From contig NZ_LT840185.1 in the NCBI RefSeq assembly GCF_900177405.1, positions 2,409,501 to 2,473,500 of the forward strand: a DNA stretch of 64,000 nucleotides, in the 5' to 3' direction. The notes below the pieces were generated by a model, which was not told the origin of the DNA, searched no databases, and saw only the letters and a list, made by a program, of their open reading frames with translations. Source of the stretch: Allosphingosinicella indica. Lineage in GTDB: Bacteria > Pseudomonadota > Alphaproteobacteria > Sphingomonadales > Sphingomonadaceae. Both the position numbers and the translations under genes were made by a program. This document shows positions 33,804-43,664 of this stretch, one piece after another (positions within the stretch are counted from its first letter, which is position 1; the number at the start of each line of letters is the position of its first letter).

Positions 33804-34559
33804 ATGGCGTCCAACGACGTCTCCATGCAGCAATTGCTCGAGGCCGGAGCGCATTTCGGCCACCAGACCCATCGCTGGAACCCGAAGATGAAGCCGTACA
33901 TCTTCGGCGATCGCAACGGGGTTCATATCATCGATCTGTCGCAGACCGTGCCGCTCTTCGCGCGCGCGCTCGATTTCGTCCGCCAGATTTCGGCGAGCGG
34001 CGGCAAGGTGCTGTTCGTCGGGACGAAGCGCCAGGCGCAGGATCCGATCGCGGAAGCCGCGCGCCGCTCCGGCCAGCATTTCGTCAACCACCGCTGGCTG
34101 GGCGGCATGCTCACCAACTGGAAGACGATCTCCAATTCGATCAAGCGCTTCAAGAGCCTTGAGGAGCAGCTTTCGGGTGACACGCACGGCCTCACCAAGA
34201 AGGAAGTGCTGCAGCTCACCCGCGAGCGCGACAAGCTGGAGCTTTCGCTCGGCGGCATCCGCGACATGGGCGGCATCCCGGACGTGATGTTCGTGATCGA
34301 CGCCAACAAGGAAGAGCTGGCGATCAAGGAAGCCAACACGCTCGGCATCCCGGTCGTCGCGATCCTCGATACCAACGTCAGCCCGCAGGGCATCGCCTTC
34401 CCGGTTCCGGGTAACGACGATGCCAGCCGTGCGATCCGCCTCTACTGCGATGCGATCGCCGATGCGGCCACCGCCGGCAAGCAGGGCGGCCAAGCCGCCC
34501 GCGGCGTCGACGTCGGCGCGATGGCCGAGCCGCCGGTCGAAGCCGCGCTCGCGGAGTAA
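33804..34559 (+). CDS. rpsB: 30S ribosomal protein S2
   Basis: 251 residues. It is part of the small subunit near the mRNA exit and contacts S1. The family start ([20 protein letters not shown]) and the segments [10 protein letters not shown] and [13 protein letters not shown] are typical. The C-terminal extension is Ala-rich and acidic. The RBS is AAGGAG at 33791-33796. It is first in the rpsB-tsf operon, with a palindromic repeat between the two genes. Confidence 0.98.
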   Translation: MASNDVSMQQLLEAGAHFGHQTHRWNPKMKPYIFGDRNGVHIIDLSQTVPLFARALDFVRQISASGGKVLFVGTKRQAQDPIAEAARRSGQHFVNHRWLGGMLTNWKTISNSIKRFKSLEEQLSGDTHGLTKKEVLQLTRERDKLELSLGGIRDMGGIPDVMFVIDANKEELAIKEANTLGIPVVAILDTNVSPQGIAFPVPGNDDASRAIRLYCDAIADAATAGKQGGQAARGVDVGAMAEPPVEAALAE

Positions 34560-34564
34560 TGGCT

Positions 34565-34630
34565 GTTCCCCGGCGAACGCCGGGGTCCAGTCTCTCCCTG
34601 TTTGCTGGGCTCCGGCGTTCGCCGGGGAAC
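34565..34630. repeat. Intergenic palindromic (REP-like) element, family D
   Basis: The 26-nt arms (34565-34590 and 34605-34630) are inverted repeats with only two mismatches. Each arm has its own small palindrome (CCCCGGCGAACGCCGGGG). It sits inside the rpsB-tsf operon, 17 bp before the tsf start. The GTTCCCCGGCGAA core is one I recall from many sphingomonad genomes. Confidence 0.8.
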
Positions 34631-34647
34631 GATAGAAGGAACTTATA

Positions 34648-35592
34648 ATGGCCGAGATCACCGCAGCCGCCGTCAAGGAACTGCGCGAGCGCACCGGCGC
34701 CGGCATGATGGATTGCAAGAAGGCGCTCAACGAGACGAACGGCGACATGGAAGCTGCCATCGACTGGCTGCGTACCAAGGGCCTCGCCGCCGCCGCCAAG
34801 AAGGCGGGCCGCCAGGCCGCCGAGGGCCTGATCGGCGTCGCCGTCGAAGGCACCCGCGGCGCGGCCGTCGAGGTCAATTCGGAGACCGACTTCGTCGCCA
34901 AGAACGAACAGTTCCAGACGTTCGTCCGCGGCGTTGCCGAGCTTGCGCTCAAGAATGGCGCCGACACCGACGCGCTGCTCAAGGCCGGCTGGCCCGAAGG
35001 CGGCACCGTCGAGGAGAAGCTGACCTCGAACATCGCCACCATCGGCGAGAACCAGTCGCTGCGCCGCGCTGCGGTGCTCGAAGTCGCCAACGGCGTGGTC
35101 GTGCCCTACGTCCACAACGCCGCTGCGGCCGGCCTCGGCAAGATCGGCGTGCTGGTCGCGCTGGAAGGCGATGCCGACAAGGGTGCGATGGAAGCGCTCG
35201 GCAAGCAGCTCGCGATGCACATCGCCGCCGCCAACCCGCTGGCGCTCAACGGCGAGGATCTCGATCCCGCGCTGATCGAGCGCGAGCGCGCGATTGCCTC
35301 CGAGAAGGCAGCGGAAAGCGGCAAGCCGGCCGACATCGTCTCCAAGATGGTCGACGGCGCGATGGCGAAGTACCGCAAGGAAAACGCGCTGATGAGCCAG
35401 CTCTTCGTCATGGATAACAAGACGAAGATCGAGGACGTCGTCGCGGCCGAGGCCAAGAAGGCCGGCGGCAGCATCGCGCTCAAAAACTATGTCCGCTTCC
35501 AGCTCGGCGAGGGTATCGAGAAGCAGACGAGCGACTTCGCCGCCGAAGTCGCCGCCGTGTCCGGCGTCAAGCAGGCCGAACCGACCAACTGA
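34648..35592 (+). CDS. tsf: Translation elongation factor Ts
   Basis: 314 residues. EF-Ts releases GDP from EF-Tu. The N-terminal UBA-like domain has [19 protein letters not shown] and the core has [11 protein letters not shown], the segment that contacts EF-Tu. Length is typical for alphaproteobacteria. The RBS is AAGGA. It follows rpsB, the usual arrangement, but a strong palindrome lies between, which could change the S2 to EF-Ts ratio. Confidence 0.98.
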   Translation: MAEITAAAVKELRERTGAGMMDCKKALNETNGDMEAAIDWLRTKGLAAAAKKAGRQAAEGLIGVAVEGTRGAAVEVNSETDFVAKNEQFQTFVRGVAELALKNGADTDALLKAGWPEGGTVEEKLTSNIATIGENQSLRRAAVLEVANGVVVPYVHNAAAAGLGKIGVLVALEGDADKGAMEALGKQLAMHIAAANPLALNGEDLDPALIERERAIASEKAAESGKPADIVSKMVDGAMAKYRKENALMSQLFVMDNKTKIEDVVAAEAKKAGGSIALKNYVRFQLGEGIEKQTSDFAAEVAAVSGVKQAEPTN

Positions 35593-35600
35593 CCGACATG

Positions 35601-35657
35601 AGCCTGCCCCTGCGGCGGATGCGGGACTTTCCCGCGCCTCTTCGCAGGTGGCAGGCT
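35601..35657 (+). terminator. Branched stem-loop after tsf, possible transcription end
   Basis: AGCCTGCC (35601-35608) pairs with GGCAGGCT (35650-35657) and CCTGCG (35609-35614) with CGCAGG (35643-35648). An inner hairpin GCGGGA-CTT-TCCCGC lies at 35621-35635. There is no T run, so Rho-independent termination is doubtful. The pyrH promoter follows at once. Confidence 0.35.
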
Positions 35658-35665
35658 TGTCGCGC

Positions 35666-35692
35666 TTGGCAGCCCCCCGCTGCCCTACTAAG
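35666..35692 (+). promoter_or_regulatory. Predicted pyrH promoter (TTGGCA-N15-ACTAAG)
   Basis: TTGGCA 35666-35671, 15 nt, ACTAAG 35687-35692, then GTGCGCCGC. This has the same spacing and CTAAG core as the rpsB and rpmE promoters. It would start the pyrH-frr-uppS-cdsA-dxr-rseP run near 35699. Confidence 0.5.
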
Positions 35693-35737
35693 GTGCGCCG
35701 CTTCGCGCCTCATCGCCAGATCGGAACCGCACGCCTC

Positions 35738-36457
35738 ATGCCGCGCCCACGCTTCAACCGCATCCTCCTGAAGCTTTCGGGAGAGGTGCTGATGGGGCCG
35801 GGGCAGTTCGGCATCGATCCCGATACGGTCGCCCGCGTCGCGCAGGAGATCAAGGACGCGAAGGCGGGGCACGAGCTCTGCCTGGTCGTCGGCGGCGGCA
35901 ACATCTTCCGCGGGCTCGCCGGCGCCGCCAAGGGCTTCGATCGCGCGAGTGCCGATTATATGGGCATGCTCGCGACGGTGATGAACGCGCTGGCCATGCA
36001 GAATGCGCTCGAGAAGATCGGCGTCGATACCCGCGTCCAGTCGGCGATCCCGATGGCGACGGTGTCCGAGCCCTATATCCGCCGCCGCGCCGTGCGCCAC
36101 ATGGAGAAGGGGCGGGTGGTGATCTTCGCCGCCGGCACCGGCAATCCCTTCTTCACCACCGACACCGCCGCCGCGCTCCGCGCCGCCGAGATGGGCTGCG
36201 ACGCTCTGTTCAAGGGCACGTCGGTCGACGGCGTCTACGATGCGGACCCCAAGAAGGTGCCCGATGCGCGCCGCTACGAGAGCGTCGGCTTTAACCGCGT
36301 CCTCGCCGACGACTTGAAGGTGATGGACGCGACCGCGATCGCGCTCTGCCGCGACAACAATATCCCGATCGTCGTCTTCAACATCCGCGAGCAGGGCAAC
36401 CTTGCCCAGGTGCTCGGCGGCGAAGGCACCGCGACGATCGTATCGAACGAGGAGTGA
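35738..36457 (+). CDS. pyrH: UMP kinase
   Basis: 239 residues. It phosphorylates UMP to UDP in pyrimidine nucleotide synthesis and is a hexameric amino-acid-kinase-fold enzyme. The phosphate-binding LKLSGEVL is near residue 10; [25 protein letters not shown] and GVYDADPKK complete the active site. No RBS is obvious. I chose ATG 35738 because the family N-terminus ([12 protein letters not shown]) follows directly. It is first of the run after tsf. Confidence 0.97.
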   Translation: MPRPRFNRILLKLSGEVLMGPGQFGIDPDTVARVAQEIKDAKAGHELCLVVGGGNIFRGLAGAAKGFDRASADYMGMLATVMNALAMQNALEKIGVDTRVQSAIPMATVSEPYIRRRAVRHMEKGRVVIFAAGTGNPFFTTDTAAALRAAEMGCDALFKGTSVDGVYDADPKKVPDARRYESVGFNRVLADDLKVMDATAIALCRDNNIPIVVFNIREQGNLAQVLGGEGTATIVSNEE

Positions 36458-36460
36458 GCG

Positions 36461-37018
36461 ATGCCAGCCTATGACAAGTCCGATCTGCAGCGCCGCATGA
36501 GCGGTGCGGTCGACGCGTTGAAGCACGATCTCGCGGGCCTGCGCACCGGCCGTGCTTCCACGGCTCTGCTCGATCCGGTGACCGTCGAGGTCTATGGCGC
36601 CAACATGCCGCTCAACCAGGTCGCGACCGTCTCGGTGCCCGAGCCGCGCATGCTGTCGGTGCAGGTGTGGGACCGATCCAACGTCAATGCGGTGGAAAAG
36701 GCGATCCGCTCGGCGGGGCTCGGCCTCAACCCGATCAGCGAGGGGCAGAATATCCGCCTGCCGATCCCGGATCTGACCGAGGACCGCCGCAAGGAGCTCG
36801 CCAAGCTCGCCGGTCAATATGCCGAAAAGGCGCGCATCGCCGTCCGCAACGTCCGCCGCGATGGCATGGACGCGCTGAAGACCGACGAGAAGAAGAAGGA
36901 AATCAGCGAGGACGAGCACAAGAGGCTCGACACCGAGGTGCAGAAGCTGACCGACGATACGATCAAGGATATCGACGCGGCGGCTGGCTCCAAGGAAAAG
37001 GAAATCCTCCAGCAGTGA
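36461..37018 (+). CDS. frr: Ribosome recycling factor
   Basis: 185 residues, standard length. With EF-G it splits the post-termination ribosome. It has the three-helix bundle plus hinge pattern ([10 protein letters not shown], the [16 protein letters not shown] domain, and the [16 protein letters not shown] helix). It is separated from pyrH by 3 bp, and uppS starts in its stop codon (GTGA). Confidence 0.98.
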   Translation: MPAYDKSDLQRRMSGAVDALKHDLAGLRTGRASTALLDPVTVEVYGANMPLNQVATVSVPEPRMLSVQVWDRSNVNAVEKAIRSAGLGLNPISEGQNIRLPIPDLTEDRRKELAKLAGQYAEKARIAVRNVRRDGMDALKTDEKKKEISEDEHKRLDTEVQKLTDDTIKDIDAAAGSKEKEILQQ

Positions 37019-37749
37019 GCGCGAGCCCGGCCAGCGCCGAGCCGCCGCCCGCCAGTGGAGGCGGCGCGGTGCCGCGCCATGTCGCGATCATCATGGATGG
37101 CAACGGCCGCTGGGCAAAGGCGCGCGGGCTGCCGCGCGTCGCCGGGCATCGCGCGGGCGCCGAAGCGGCGCGCAAGGTGCTGCGCGCGGCCGGCGAGGCG
37201 GGCGTCGAGTGCCTGACGCTCTACGCCTTCTCCTCCGAGAACTGGCGTCGGCCCGAGGCCGAGATCAATGATCTCATGGGTTTGCTCAGACTTTACATCA
37301 AGAACGAGCTCGAAGCGCTTCATCGCGAAGGTATCAGGATCAAGGTGATAGGCGATCACTCGGCTTTCGCGCCGGATGTCGCCAAGCTGGTTGATACCGC
37401 CGTCGCCCGCACCGCCGGCAACAGCCGCATGACGCTGTGCGTGGCGCTCAACTACGGATCGCGTGCGGAAATCGTCCGCGCGGTTCAGCGTCTCGCGAGC
37501 GAAGCGATGGTGCCCGAGGCGATCGACGAAGCCGCGATCGACCGCGCGCTCGACACCGCCGATCTGCCGCCGCTCGATCTTCTCATCCGCACGTCTGGCG
37601 AGCACCGGTTGTCCAATTTCCTGCTCTGGCAGGCGGCTTATGCCGAGCTGCTGTTCACCGACACCCTGTGGCCCGACTTCGACGGTGAAGCGCTGCGCGC
37701 TGCGCTCGCCGATTTCGCCGGCCGCGAACGCCGTTTCGGCGGCTTATGA
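37015..37749 (+). CDS. uppS: Isoprenyl transferase (undecaprenyl diphosphate synthase)
   Basis: 244 residues. It adds isoprene units to farnesyl diphosphate in cis to make the C55 carrier of peptidoglycan and polysaccharide synthesis. The catalytic Asp28 is in [26 protein letters not shown] and [15 protein letters not shown] are diagnostic. The Pro/Ala/Gly-rich first 20 residues are an extension. The GTG start overlaps the frr stop. It is cytoplasmic and membrane-associated. Confidence 0.96.
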   Translation: MSASPASAEPPPASGGGAVPRHVAIIMDGNGRWAKARGLPRVAGHRAGAEAARKVLRAAGEAGVECLTLYAFSSENWRRPEAEINDLMGLLRLYIKNELEALHREGIRIKVIGDHSAFAPDVAKLVDTAVARTAGNSRMTLCVALNYGSRAEIVRAVQRLASEAMVPEAIDEAAIDRALDTADLPPLDLLIRTSGEHRLSNFLLWQAAYAELLFTDTLWPDFDGEALRAALADFAGRERRFGGL

Positions 37750-38576
37750 GCGAAGCCGAAACGCCGATTCCGGCCTCCGATCTGCCGGTCCGCTTCGCCA
37801 TGGGCGTCGCGATGATCGCAGTCGCGGTTGCGGCCGTCTGGTTCGGCGGCTGGCCGTTCCGGCTGCTGGTCGTCACCGCGGCGGCGGTGATGATGATCGA
37901 GTGGGGTGACATGCACCGCGTCTCGCGCCGCAAATCGGCGGTCGCGGCGGTGCTGATGGCCTTGTTCCTGATCGTGGTGCCCGAACGGCTCTACCCGGCT
38001 GGGGAAATGGACGAAACGGTCGCCGCCGCGAGCTTCCTGCCGGTGTGGACGGGGTTCGGTGCGGCACTTGCCGCCGCGCTGCTCGCTGGGCTCTTCACCC
38101 GCCGCGTCATGATGGCGGGCGGCTTCCTGTACATCGCCTTGCCCTCGTTCGCGCTCATCGTGCTCGACTGGACCTGGGTCGCGATCACCTTCTGGGTGCT
38201 ACTCGTTACCTGGGCGACTGATATCTTCGCTTATTTCGCCGGCCGGTCGATCGGCGGGCCGAAGCTCGCCCCGCGGCTGAGCCCGAACAAGACCTGGGCA
38301 GGTCTCGGCGGCGGCATGCTCGGTGCCGCCGTGATCGGATGGGCAGCAGCCGATTTCTTCGAGATGGGCGCGCCGTTCCTCTACGTCGGCGCGGCGATGG
38401 GCGCGATCGCGCAGGGCGGCGATCTCTATGAGAGCTGGATGAAGCGCCGCGCCGGGGTGAAGGACAGCGGTACGATTCTCCCCGGCCATGGCGGCGCGCT
38501 CGACCGGCTCGACGGCCTGCTGCCGGTGGTGCTGGCCACTCTGTTCATGCTGATGGCCGGTCTCTGGGCGGCGTGA
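37746..38576 (+). CDS. cdsA: Phosphatidate cytidylyltransferase (CDP-diacylglycerol synthase)
   Basis: 276 residues with about eight membrane helices. It makes CDP-diacylglycerol from phosphatidic acid and CTP, the precursor used by PssA (also in this window). The family signature is at the C-terminal side: KRRAGVKDSGTILPGHGGALDRLDGLL, with the catalytic Asp residues; FAYFAGRSIGGPKLAPRLSPNKTW lies before it. The start overlaps the uppS stop (ATGA). Confidence 0.96.
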   Translation: MSEAETPIPASDLPVRFAMGVAMIAVAVAAVWFGGWPFRLLVVTAAAVMMIEWGDMHRVSRRKSAVAAVLMALFLIVVPERLYPAGEMDETVAAASFLPVWTGFGAALAAALLAGLFTRRVMMAGGFLYIALPSFALIVLDWTWVAITFWVLLVTWATDIFAYFAGRSIGGPKLAPRLSPNKTWAGLGGGMLGAAVIGWAAADFFEMGAPFLYVGAAMGAIAQGGDLYESWMKRRAGVKDSGTILPGHGGALDRLDGLLPVVLATLFMLMAGLWAA

Positions 38577-39730
38577 GAAGCGTCACCATCCTCGGTGCGA
38601 CGGGGTCGATCGGCCGCTCGACGCTCGACCTCATCGAGCGCAACCGCGACCGGCTCGAGGTGCTGGCGCTGACCGCGGCCAAGGATGTCGCGGGCCTCGC
38701 CGATGTCGCGCGGCGCACTGGCGCGAAGACCGCGGTGATCGCCGATCCGGCGCTGCTGGACGGCCTGCGCGAAGCCCTGGCCGGGAGCGGAGTCGAAGCC
38801 GCCGCCGGTCATGATGCGGTCTGCGACGCGGCCGCCGCGGGCGCCGACTGGACGATGGCGGCAATCGTCGGCACGGCCGGGCTCAAACCCGTGATGCGCG
38901 CGCTCGAAGGCGGCAAAACGGTCGCGCTGGCAAACAAGGAGGCTTTGGTCTCCGCGGGTGACGTCATGACGCAGGCCGCGTCGGCGCATGGCGCGACGCT
39001 GCTGCCAGTGGATTCGGAGCATAACGCGATCTTCCAATGCCTTGCGGGGGCTGCTCCACAATCGGTTCGCCGGATCACGCTGACGGCGAGCGGTGGCCCG
39101 TTCCGCACGCGGACGCTGGAGGAAATGCGCGGCATGACCCCGGCCGAGGCCGTCGCGCACCCCAATTGGTCGATGGGTGCCAAGATCTCGGTCGATTCGG
39201 CGACGTTGATGAACAAGGGGCTCGAACTGATCGAGGCGTTCCACCTGTTCCCGGTCGATGCCGGTCAGCTCGATGTCGTCGTCCACCCGCAATCGGTGAT
39301 CCACAGCCTCGTCGAATATGTCGACGGGTCGGTCCTCGCCCAACTCGGCGCGCCGGACATGCGCATCCCCATCGCGCACACGCTCGCCTGGCCGGAGCGG
39401 ATGGAGACGCCGTGCGAGCGGCTCGATCTCGCGCGCATCGGCCGGCTCGACTTCGAAACCCCCGATATGGAGCGTTTTCCTGCGCTGGCGCTGGCGCGGG
39501 AAGCGCTGGCAGCGGGCGGTGCGCGGCCGGCTATCCTCAACGCGGCCAATGAGATTGCGGTCGCGGCTTTCCTCGATGGCGCGATCGGCTTCCTTGATAT
39601 CGCCACAATAGCGCGGCAAACGCTCGACCAGCTCGATCCCGCAGCACCCGGATCGATCGACGATGTGCTATCGATCGATCGGGATTCGCGCCGGATCGCC
39701 CAAGAAATCGTGCAAAGGCAGATGCATTGA
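38573..39730 (+). CDS. dxr: 1-deoxy-D-xylulose 5-phosphate reductoisomerase
   Basis: 385 residues. This is the second step of the MEP isoprenoid pathway and the target of fosmidomycin. It has the NADPH loop LGATGSIGRSTLDLI (5-19), ALANKEALVSAG, PVDSEHNAIFQCL (metal/substrate Asp and Glu) and the MNKGLELIEAF helix. The GTG start overlaps cdsA (GTGA). Its product feeds UppS two genes upstream. Confidence 0.97.
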   Translation: MRSVTILGATGSIGRSTLDLIERNRDRLEVLALTAAKDVAGLADVARRTGAKTAVIADPALLDGLREALAGSGVEAAAGHDAVCDAAAAGADWTMAAIVGTAGLKPVMRALEGGKTVALANKEALVSAGDVMTQAASAHGATLLPVDSEHNAIFQCLAGAAPQSVRRITLTASGGPFRTRTLEEMRGMTPAEAVAHPNWSMGAKISVDSATLMNKGLELIEAFHLFPVDAGQLDVVVHPQSVIHSLVEYVDGSVLAQLGAPDMRIPIAHTLAWPERMETPCERLDLARIGRLDFETPDMERFPALALAREALAAGGARPAILNAANEIAVAAFLDGAIGFLDIATIARQTLDQLDPAAPGSIDDVLSIDRDSRRIAQEIVQRQMH

Positions 39731-40863
39731 CCCTGGAAGGCCCCGGCTTCCTGCTCACCGTGCTGAGCTTCCTGCTCGTAATCGGGCCGCTCGTCTTCGT
39801 CCACGAGATGGGCCACTTCCTCGTCGGCCGCTATTTCGGCGTCCACGCCGAGACGTTTTCGATTGGCTTCGGCCGCGAGATTGCGGGCTGGACCGACAAA
39901 CGCGGCACGCGCTGGAAGATCGGCTGGCTCCCGCTCGGCGGCTATGTCCGCTTCAAAGGCGATATGAACCCTGCGAGCCAACCCACTGCGGATTGGCTCG
40001 CTCTCCCCGCCGAAGAGCGCAACAAGACGTTCCAGGCCAAGCCAGTCTGGCAGCGTTTCCTGATCGTCGCTGCGGGGCCTGCGATCAACTTTGTCTTTGC
40101 TATCCTCATCTACATCGCGCTGTTCGGGAGCTTCGGCGAGCCGCGCACGCCGCCGGTGATCGCCGGTATCCAGGAAAACAGCGCCGCCGCTGCGGCCGGT
40201 TTTGAGCCAGGCGATCGCATCGTCGCGATCCAGGGCAGCCGCGTCGAGCGGTTCGAGGACATCCGCACCTATGTCAGCCTGCGCCCCGGCCAGCCGCTGA
40301 CCTTCCTCGTCCAGCGCGAGGAGCGCCGGATCGAACTGACCGGCACGCCCGCCAGCCACGTGATGAGAGACCGGTTCGGCAACGAGGCCAAGATCGGCCT
40401 GCTCGGTATTGCGCCGGGCGCGCCGCAATTCATCTCGCTCGGGCCCATCGAAACCGTCGTGGCCTCGTTCCGCCATACTGCGGACACGCTCGACACGATG
40501 GTCACCGCGATTTGGCAGATCATCACCGGGCAGCGATCGGTCAAGGAAATGGCCGGACCAGTGAAGATGGCGCAGATCTCGGGTCAGCAGGCGAGTCTCG
40601 GCTGGCTCAATCTCATCGAGTTCATGGCGCTGATCTCGATTAATCTGGGATTCATCAACCTCTTGCCAATCCCGCTGCTCGACGGTGGGCATCTTCTCTT
40701 CTACACGATCGAGGCGGTGCGGCGGAAACCCTTGAAGCCGGAGGCGCAGGAATGGGCGTTTCGCACCGGGCTCGCCGCTCTTCTGGCTCTGATGATTTTC
40801 GTCACCCTCAACGACTTGTCGTCTTTGGGAGTGTGGAGACAGCTTGGCGGGTTGATCGGTTGA
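39727..40863 (+). CDS. rseP: Site-2 intramembrane protease RseP
   Basis: 378 residues. An inner-membrane zinc protease that cleaves anti-sigma factors and signal-peptide remnants. HEMGH at residues 26-30 holds the zinc and the third ligand is in NLLPIPLLDGG. One PDZ domain (about 130-205, GIQENSAAAAAGFEPGDRIV) is visible, where E. coli RseP has two. The start is a TTG overlapping the dxr stop (TTGA). bamA follows after 86 bp. Confidence 0.95.
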   Translation: MTLEGPGFLLTVLSFLLVIGPLVFVHEMGHFLVGRYFGVHAETFSIGFGREIAGWTDKRGTRWKIGWLPLGGYVRFKGDMNPASQPTADWLALPAEERNKTFQAKPVWQRFLIVAAGPAINFVFAILIYIALFGSFGEPRTPPVIAGIQENSAAAAAGFEPGDRIVAIQGSRVERFEDIRTYVSLRPGQPLTFLVQREERRIELTGTPASHVMRDRFGNEAKIGLLGIAPGAPQFISLGPIETVVASFRHTADTLDTMVTAIWQIITGQRSVKEMAGPVKMAQISGQQASLGWLNLIEFMALISINLGFINLLPIPLLDGGHLLFYTIEAVRRKPLKPEAQEWAFRTGLAALLALMIFVTLNDLSSLGVWRQLGGLIG

Positions 40864-40903
40864 CCATGTTGGGGCAGGGCTGCGGCCAGGGCAGGGGAAC
40901 GCT

Positions 40904-40925
40904 GCCGGGCCACAGGGAGCCCGGC
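40904..40925 (+). other. Intergenic hairpin between rseP and bamA
   Basis: A perfect 7-bp stem GCCGGGC / GCCCGGC with an 8-nt loop, followed by CAGGTTTC and CATAAG (40933-40938), a -10-like sequence 11 nt before the bamA start. It could weaken read-through from rseP. No matching -35 is seen. Confidence 0.35.
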
Positions 40926-40949
40926 CAGGTTTCATAAGGGCGGGAACGC

Positions 40950-43664
40950 GTGACGTCATTCAAGGCAATTTCGAACAGGCCGCGCCTGTGCTCGGCGCTC
41001 CTCATGGGGACAATCCTGGGCGGCACGCCTGCGCTCGCGCAGCAAGCGGCGCCGGCCGCGCAGGCGCCTGCCGCAACCACCGCGACGCCGGTCGCCGTGC
41101 CACCGGTGGTCCAGCCCGGCGCGGGCACGATCCGGGGCCTTGCGGTCTCGGGCAACCAGCGGCTCGAGGCGGAGACGGTGCTCTCCTACACCGCACTGCG
41201 CCTGGGTGAGCCCTATACGCGCGAGCGGCTCGACGAGGCGCTGCGCGATCTTTACGCGACCGAGCTGTTCGCCGACGTGCAGATCCGCGACGATCAGGGC
41301 GCGCTTACCATCGAGGTGCGCGAGAACCCCGTCGTCAACCGCATCGTGCTCGAAGGCAACAAGCGGCTGAAGAGCGATAAGATTCAGCCGGAAATCCGCC
41401 TTTCGCCGCGCCAGATCTTCACCCGTTCCAAGGTCCGCGCGGATGTCGCGCGGATCATCGAGCTCTATCGCCGGCAGGGCCGCTTCGCCGCCAGCATCGA
41501 GCCGAAGACCGTCCAGCTCGATCAGAACCGCGTCGACGTTGTGTTCGAGATCGACGAGGGACCGAAATCGAAGGTCCGTCAGATCAACGTGCTCGGCAAC
41601 GAGGCCTTCTCCGACGGCCGCCTGCGCGACGAGATGGCTACCAAGCAGGCGCGCCTCACCACTTTCTTCAGCTCGAACGATACCTACGATCCTGATCGCC
41701 TGGCGTTCGACCAGCAGAAGCTCAGGCAGTTCTACCTGACGCAGGGCTATGCCGATTTCCGCGTGATCTCGGCCGTCGCCGAGCTGACGCCCGACCGGCG
41801 CGACTTCATCATCACCTACGTGGTCGAGGAAGGGAAGCGCTACAAATTCGGCGACGTGAAGGTCGAGAGCGACATCCGCGACTTCAGCGGCGAGGCGCTC
41901 ACCCGGAACCTGTCGATGAAGCAAGGCGATTGGTACGACGCCAAGAAGGTTGAGGACACGGTCACCAGCCTGACCGAATCGGCGGGCGTCTTCGGTTATG
42001 CGTTCGCGCAGGCCTCGCCCGAGTTCGATCGCGACCAGGAAGCGCTCACCATGTCGGTGACGTTCAAGTTGCAGGAAGCGCCGCGCGTTTATGTCGAGCG
42101 CGTCGATATCAACGGCAACACTAATACCCGCGACAAGGTGATCCGCCGCGAATTTCGCCTGGCGGAAGGCGATCCGTTCAACAGCATCCGCGTCAAGCGC
42201 TCGCGCGACCGCATCCAGTCGCTTGGTTTCTTCCAGGACAACCTGGAAATCCAGCAGCTTCCGGGTTCGTCGCCGGATCGTGTCGTACTGCAGACCAATC
42301 TCGAAGAGCGCGCCACCGGCGAGCTTCAGGTCTCCGCCGGTTTCTCGAGCCTCGAGCGGTTCTTGGTCAACCTGTCGGTGCGCCAGCGCAACTTCATGGG
42401 CAAAGGCCAGGAAGTCCGCGCCGGGGTCAATTATTCGACCTATTCGAAGTCGATCGAGCTGGGTTTCACCGAGCCTTACATTTTCGACAAGAATATCGCT
42501 GCGGGCGTCGACGTCTACCGCCGCGACTATTCCAGCTTCAACTTCATCAATAACCGCCGCAACACTACGTATAAGCAGACCCAGACCGGCGGTCAGCTCC
42601 GCGCCGGCGTGCCGCTGGGCGAATATCTGTCGCTCGCGCTTCGCTACGGCCTGAACTACGACCAGATCACGCTCGATCGCGACACTTTCTTTACCGATCC
42701 CGACGGGCCGAACGGACCGCTGCCGCTGGCCTGCGACCCGTTGCTCGCCGGACGCTATCTCTGCGACGCGATCGGCAATCGCATCACCTCCTCGATCGGC
42801 TATTCGCTGCTGTACGACACGCTCGACAACCGCGTCCGTCCGACGCGCGGCGAGCGCGCCGTGCTGAGCCAGGATTTCGCGGGCCTGGGCGGCGAGACCA
42901 AATATCTGCGCACCCGTCTCAACGCCGCCAAATATTGGCCGATCACCGAAAGCGGCTTCATCTTCTCGGTGAGCGGTGAAGGCGGCCACATCGTCAGCTT
43001 CGAAGACAGCCGCGGGCCGGGCATCGACAAGGTGCGCCTGACCGACCGCTTCTTCCTCGGCGAGCCGGATCTGCGCGGCTTCGACATCCGCGGCGTCGGC
43101 CCGCGCGTCCAGCGCCGCCGTTTCGACGAGAATGGCGTGCCGATCCCGGGCCGCGACGGCCTGATCGCCGACGACGCGCTCGGCGGCCGCTATTATTACC
43201 GCGCACGCGCAGAACTGGAGCTGCCGCTGGGTGCGACCGGCAAGGAGCTTGGCCTCCGTCCGTCGATCTTTGCCGACATCGGTGCGCTGTGGGGCATCAC
43301 CCGCCCGCTGCCGACCGCCAATTTCCCGGACGTCAACGGCGACGGCATCCTCGAAGATCTGGTCATCCCGATCCTCAATTCGGCCGGCCAGCTCCAGTGT
43401 CTGTTCCCGGACGGAACGGTCGAGGGCATCCCGAACATTCCGGGCATCGTTTGCGCCACCGGCAGCCGGCTCGTCGCCAACACCATTCCGGCGTTCGACG
43501 AGCAGTTTCTTGGCAATTCGCCCAGCCCGCGCCTGTCGATCGGCTTCGGCGTCAACTGGAACTCGCCGTTCGGTCCGTTCAGGATCGATATAGCCCGCGC
43601 GTTGCTTAAGCAGCCGGGGGACGACACCAAACTGTTCACCTTCAACGTAGGGACCGCTTTCTGA
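40950..43664 (+). CDS. bamA: Outer membrane protein assembly factor BamA
   Basis: 904 residues. A signal peptide (to about residue 31, GGTPALAQQ) is followed by a Pro/Ala linker and five POTRA domains (about 55-480). The C-terminal Omp85 beta-barrel ends in Phe (TFNVGTAF). It inserts beta-barrel proteins in the outer membrane. The barrel carries the RGFDIRGVGPR motif of the family lock loop. An insertion around residues 790-850 contains DVNGDG and Cys residues and looks like an extended extracellular loop. The GTG start is 86 bp after rseP. Confidence 0.97.
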   Translation: MTSFKAISNRPRLCSALLMGTILGGTPALAQQAAPAAQAPAATTATPVAVPPVVQPGAGTIRGLAVSGNQRLEAETVLSYTALRLGEPYTRERLDEALRDLYATELFADVQIRDDQGALTIEVRENPVVNRIVLEGNKRLKSDKIQPEIRLSPRQIFTRSKVRADVARIIELYRRQGRFAASIEPKTVQLDQNRVDVVFEIDEGPKSKVRQINVLGNEAFSDGRLRDEMATKQARLTTFFSSNDTYDPDRLAFDQQKLRQFYLTQGYADFRVISAVAELTPDRRDFIITYVVEEGKRYKFGDVKVESDIRDFSGEALTRNLSMKQGDWYDAKKVEDTVTSLTESAGVFGYAFAQASPEFDRDQEALTMSVTFKLQEAPRVYVERVDINGNTNTRDKVIRREFRLAEGDPFNSIRVKRSRDRIQSLGFFQDNLEIQQLPGSSPDRVVLQTNLEERATGELQVSAGFSSLERFLVNLSVRQRNFMGKGQEVRAGVNYSTYSKSIELGFTEPYIFDKNIAAGVDVYRRDYSSFNFINNRRNTTYKQTQTGGQLRAGVPLGEYLSLALRYGLNYDQITLDRDTFFTDPDGPNGPLPLACDPLLAGRYLCDAIGNRITSSIGYSLLYDTLDNRVRPTRGERAVLSQDFAGLGGETKYLRTRLNAAKYWPITESGFIFSVSGEGGHIVSFEDSRGPGIDKVRLTDRFFLGEPDLRGFDIRGVGPRVQRRRFDENGVPIPGRDGLIADDALGGRYYYRARAELELPLGATGKELGLRPSIFADIGALWGITRPLPTANFPDVNGDGILEDLVIPILNSAGQLQCLFPDGTVEGIPNIPGIVCATGSRLVANTIPAFDEQFLGNSPSPRLSIGFGVNWNSPFGPFRIDIARALLKQPGDDTKLFTFNVGTAF

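Noticed and set aside
35567-36919. A 450-residue minus-strand frame opposite pyrH and frr
   Set aside because: It spans two certain genes and their gap on the other strand and shows no family features.
40956-42989. A 677-residue minus-strand frame opposite bamA
   Set aside because: A high-GC shadow of bamA; no domain, no signal peptide, composition dominated by codon-position mirror bias.
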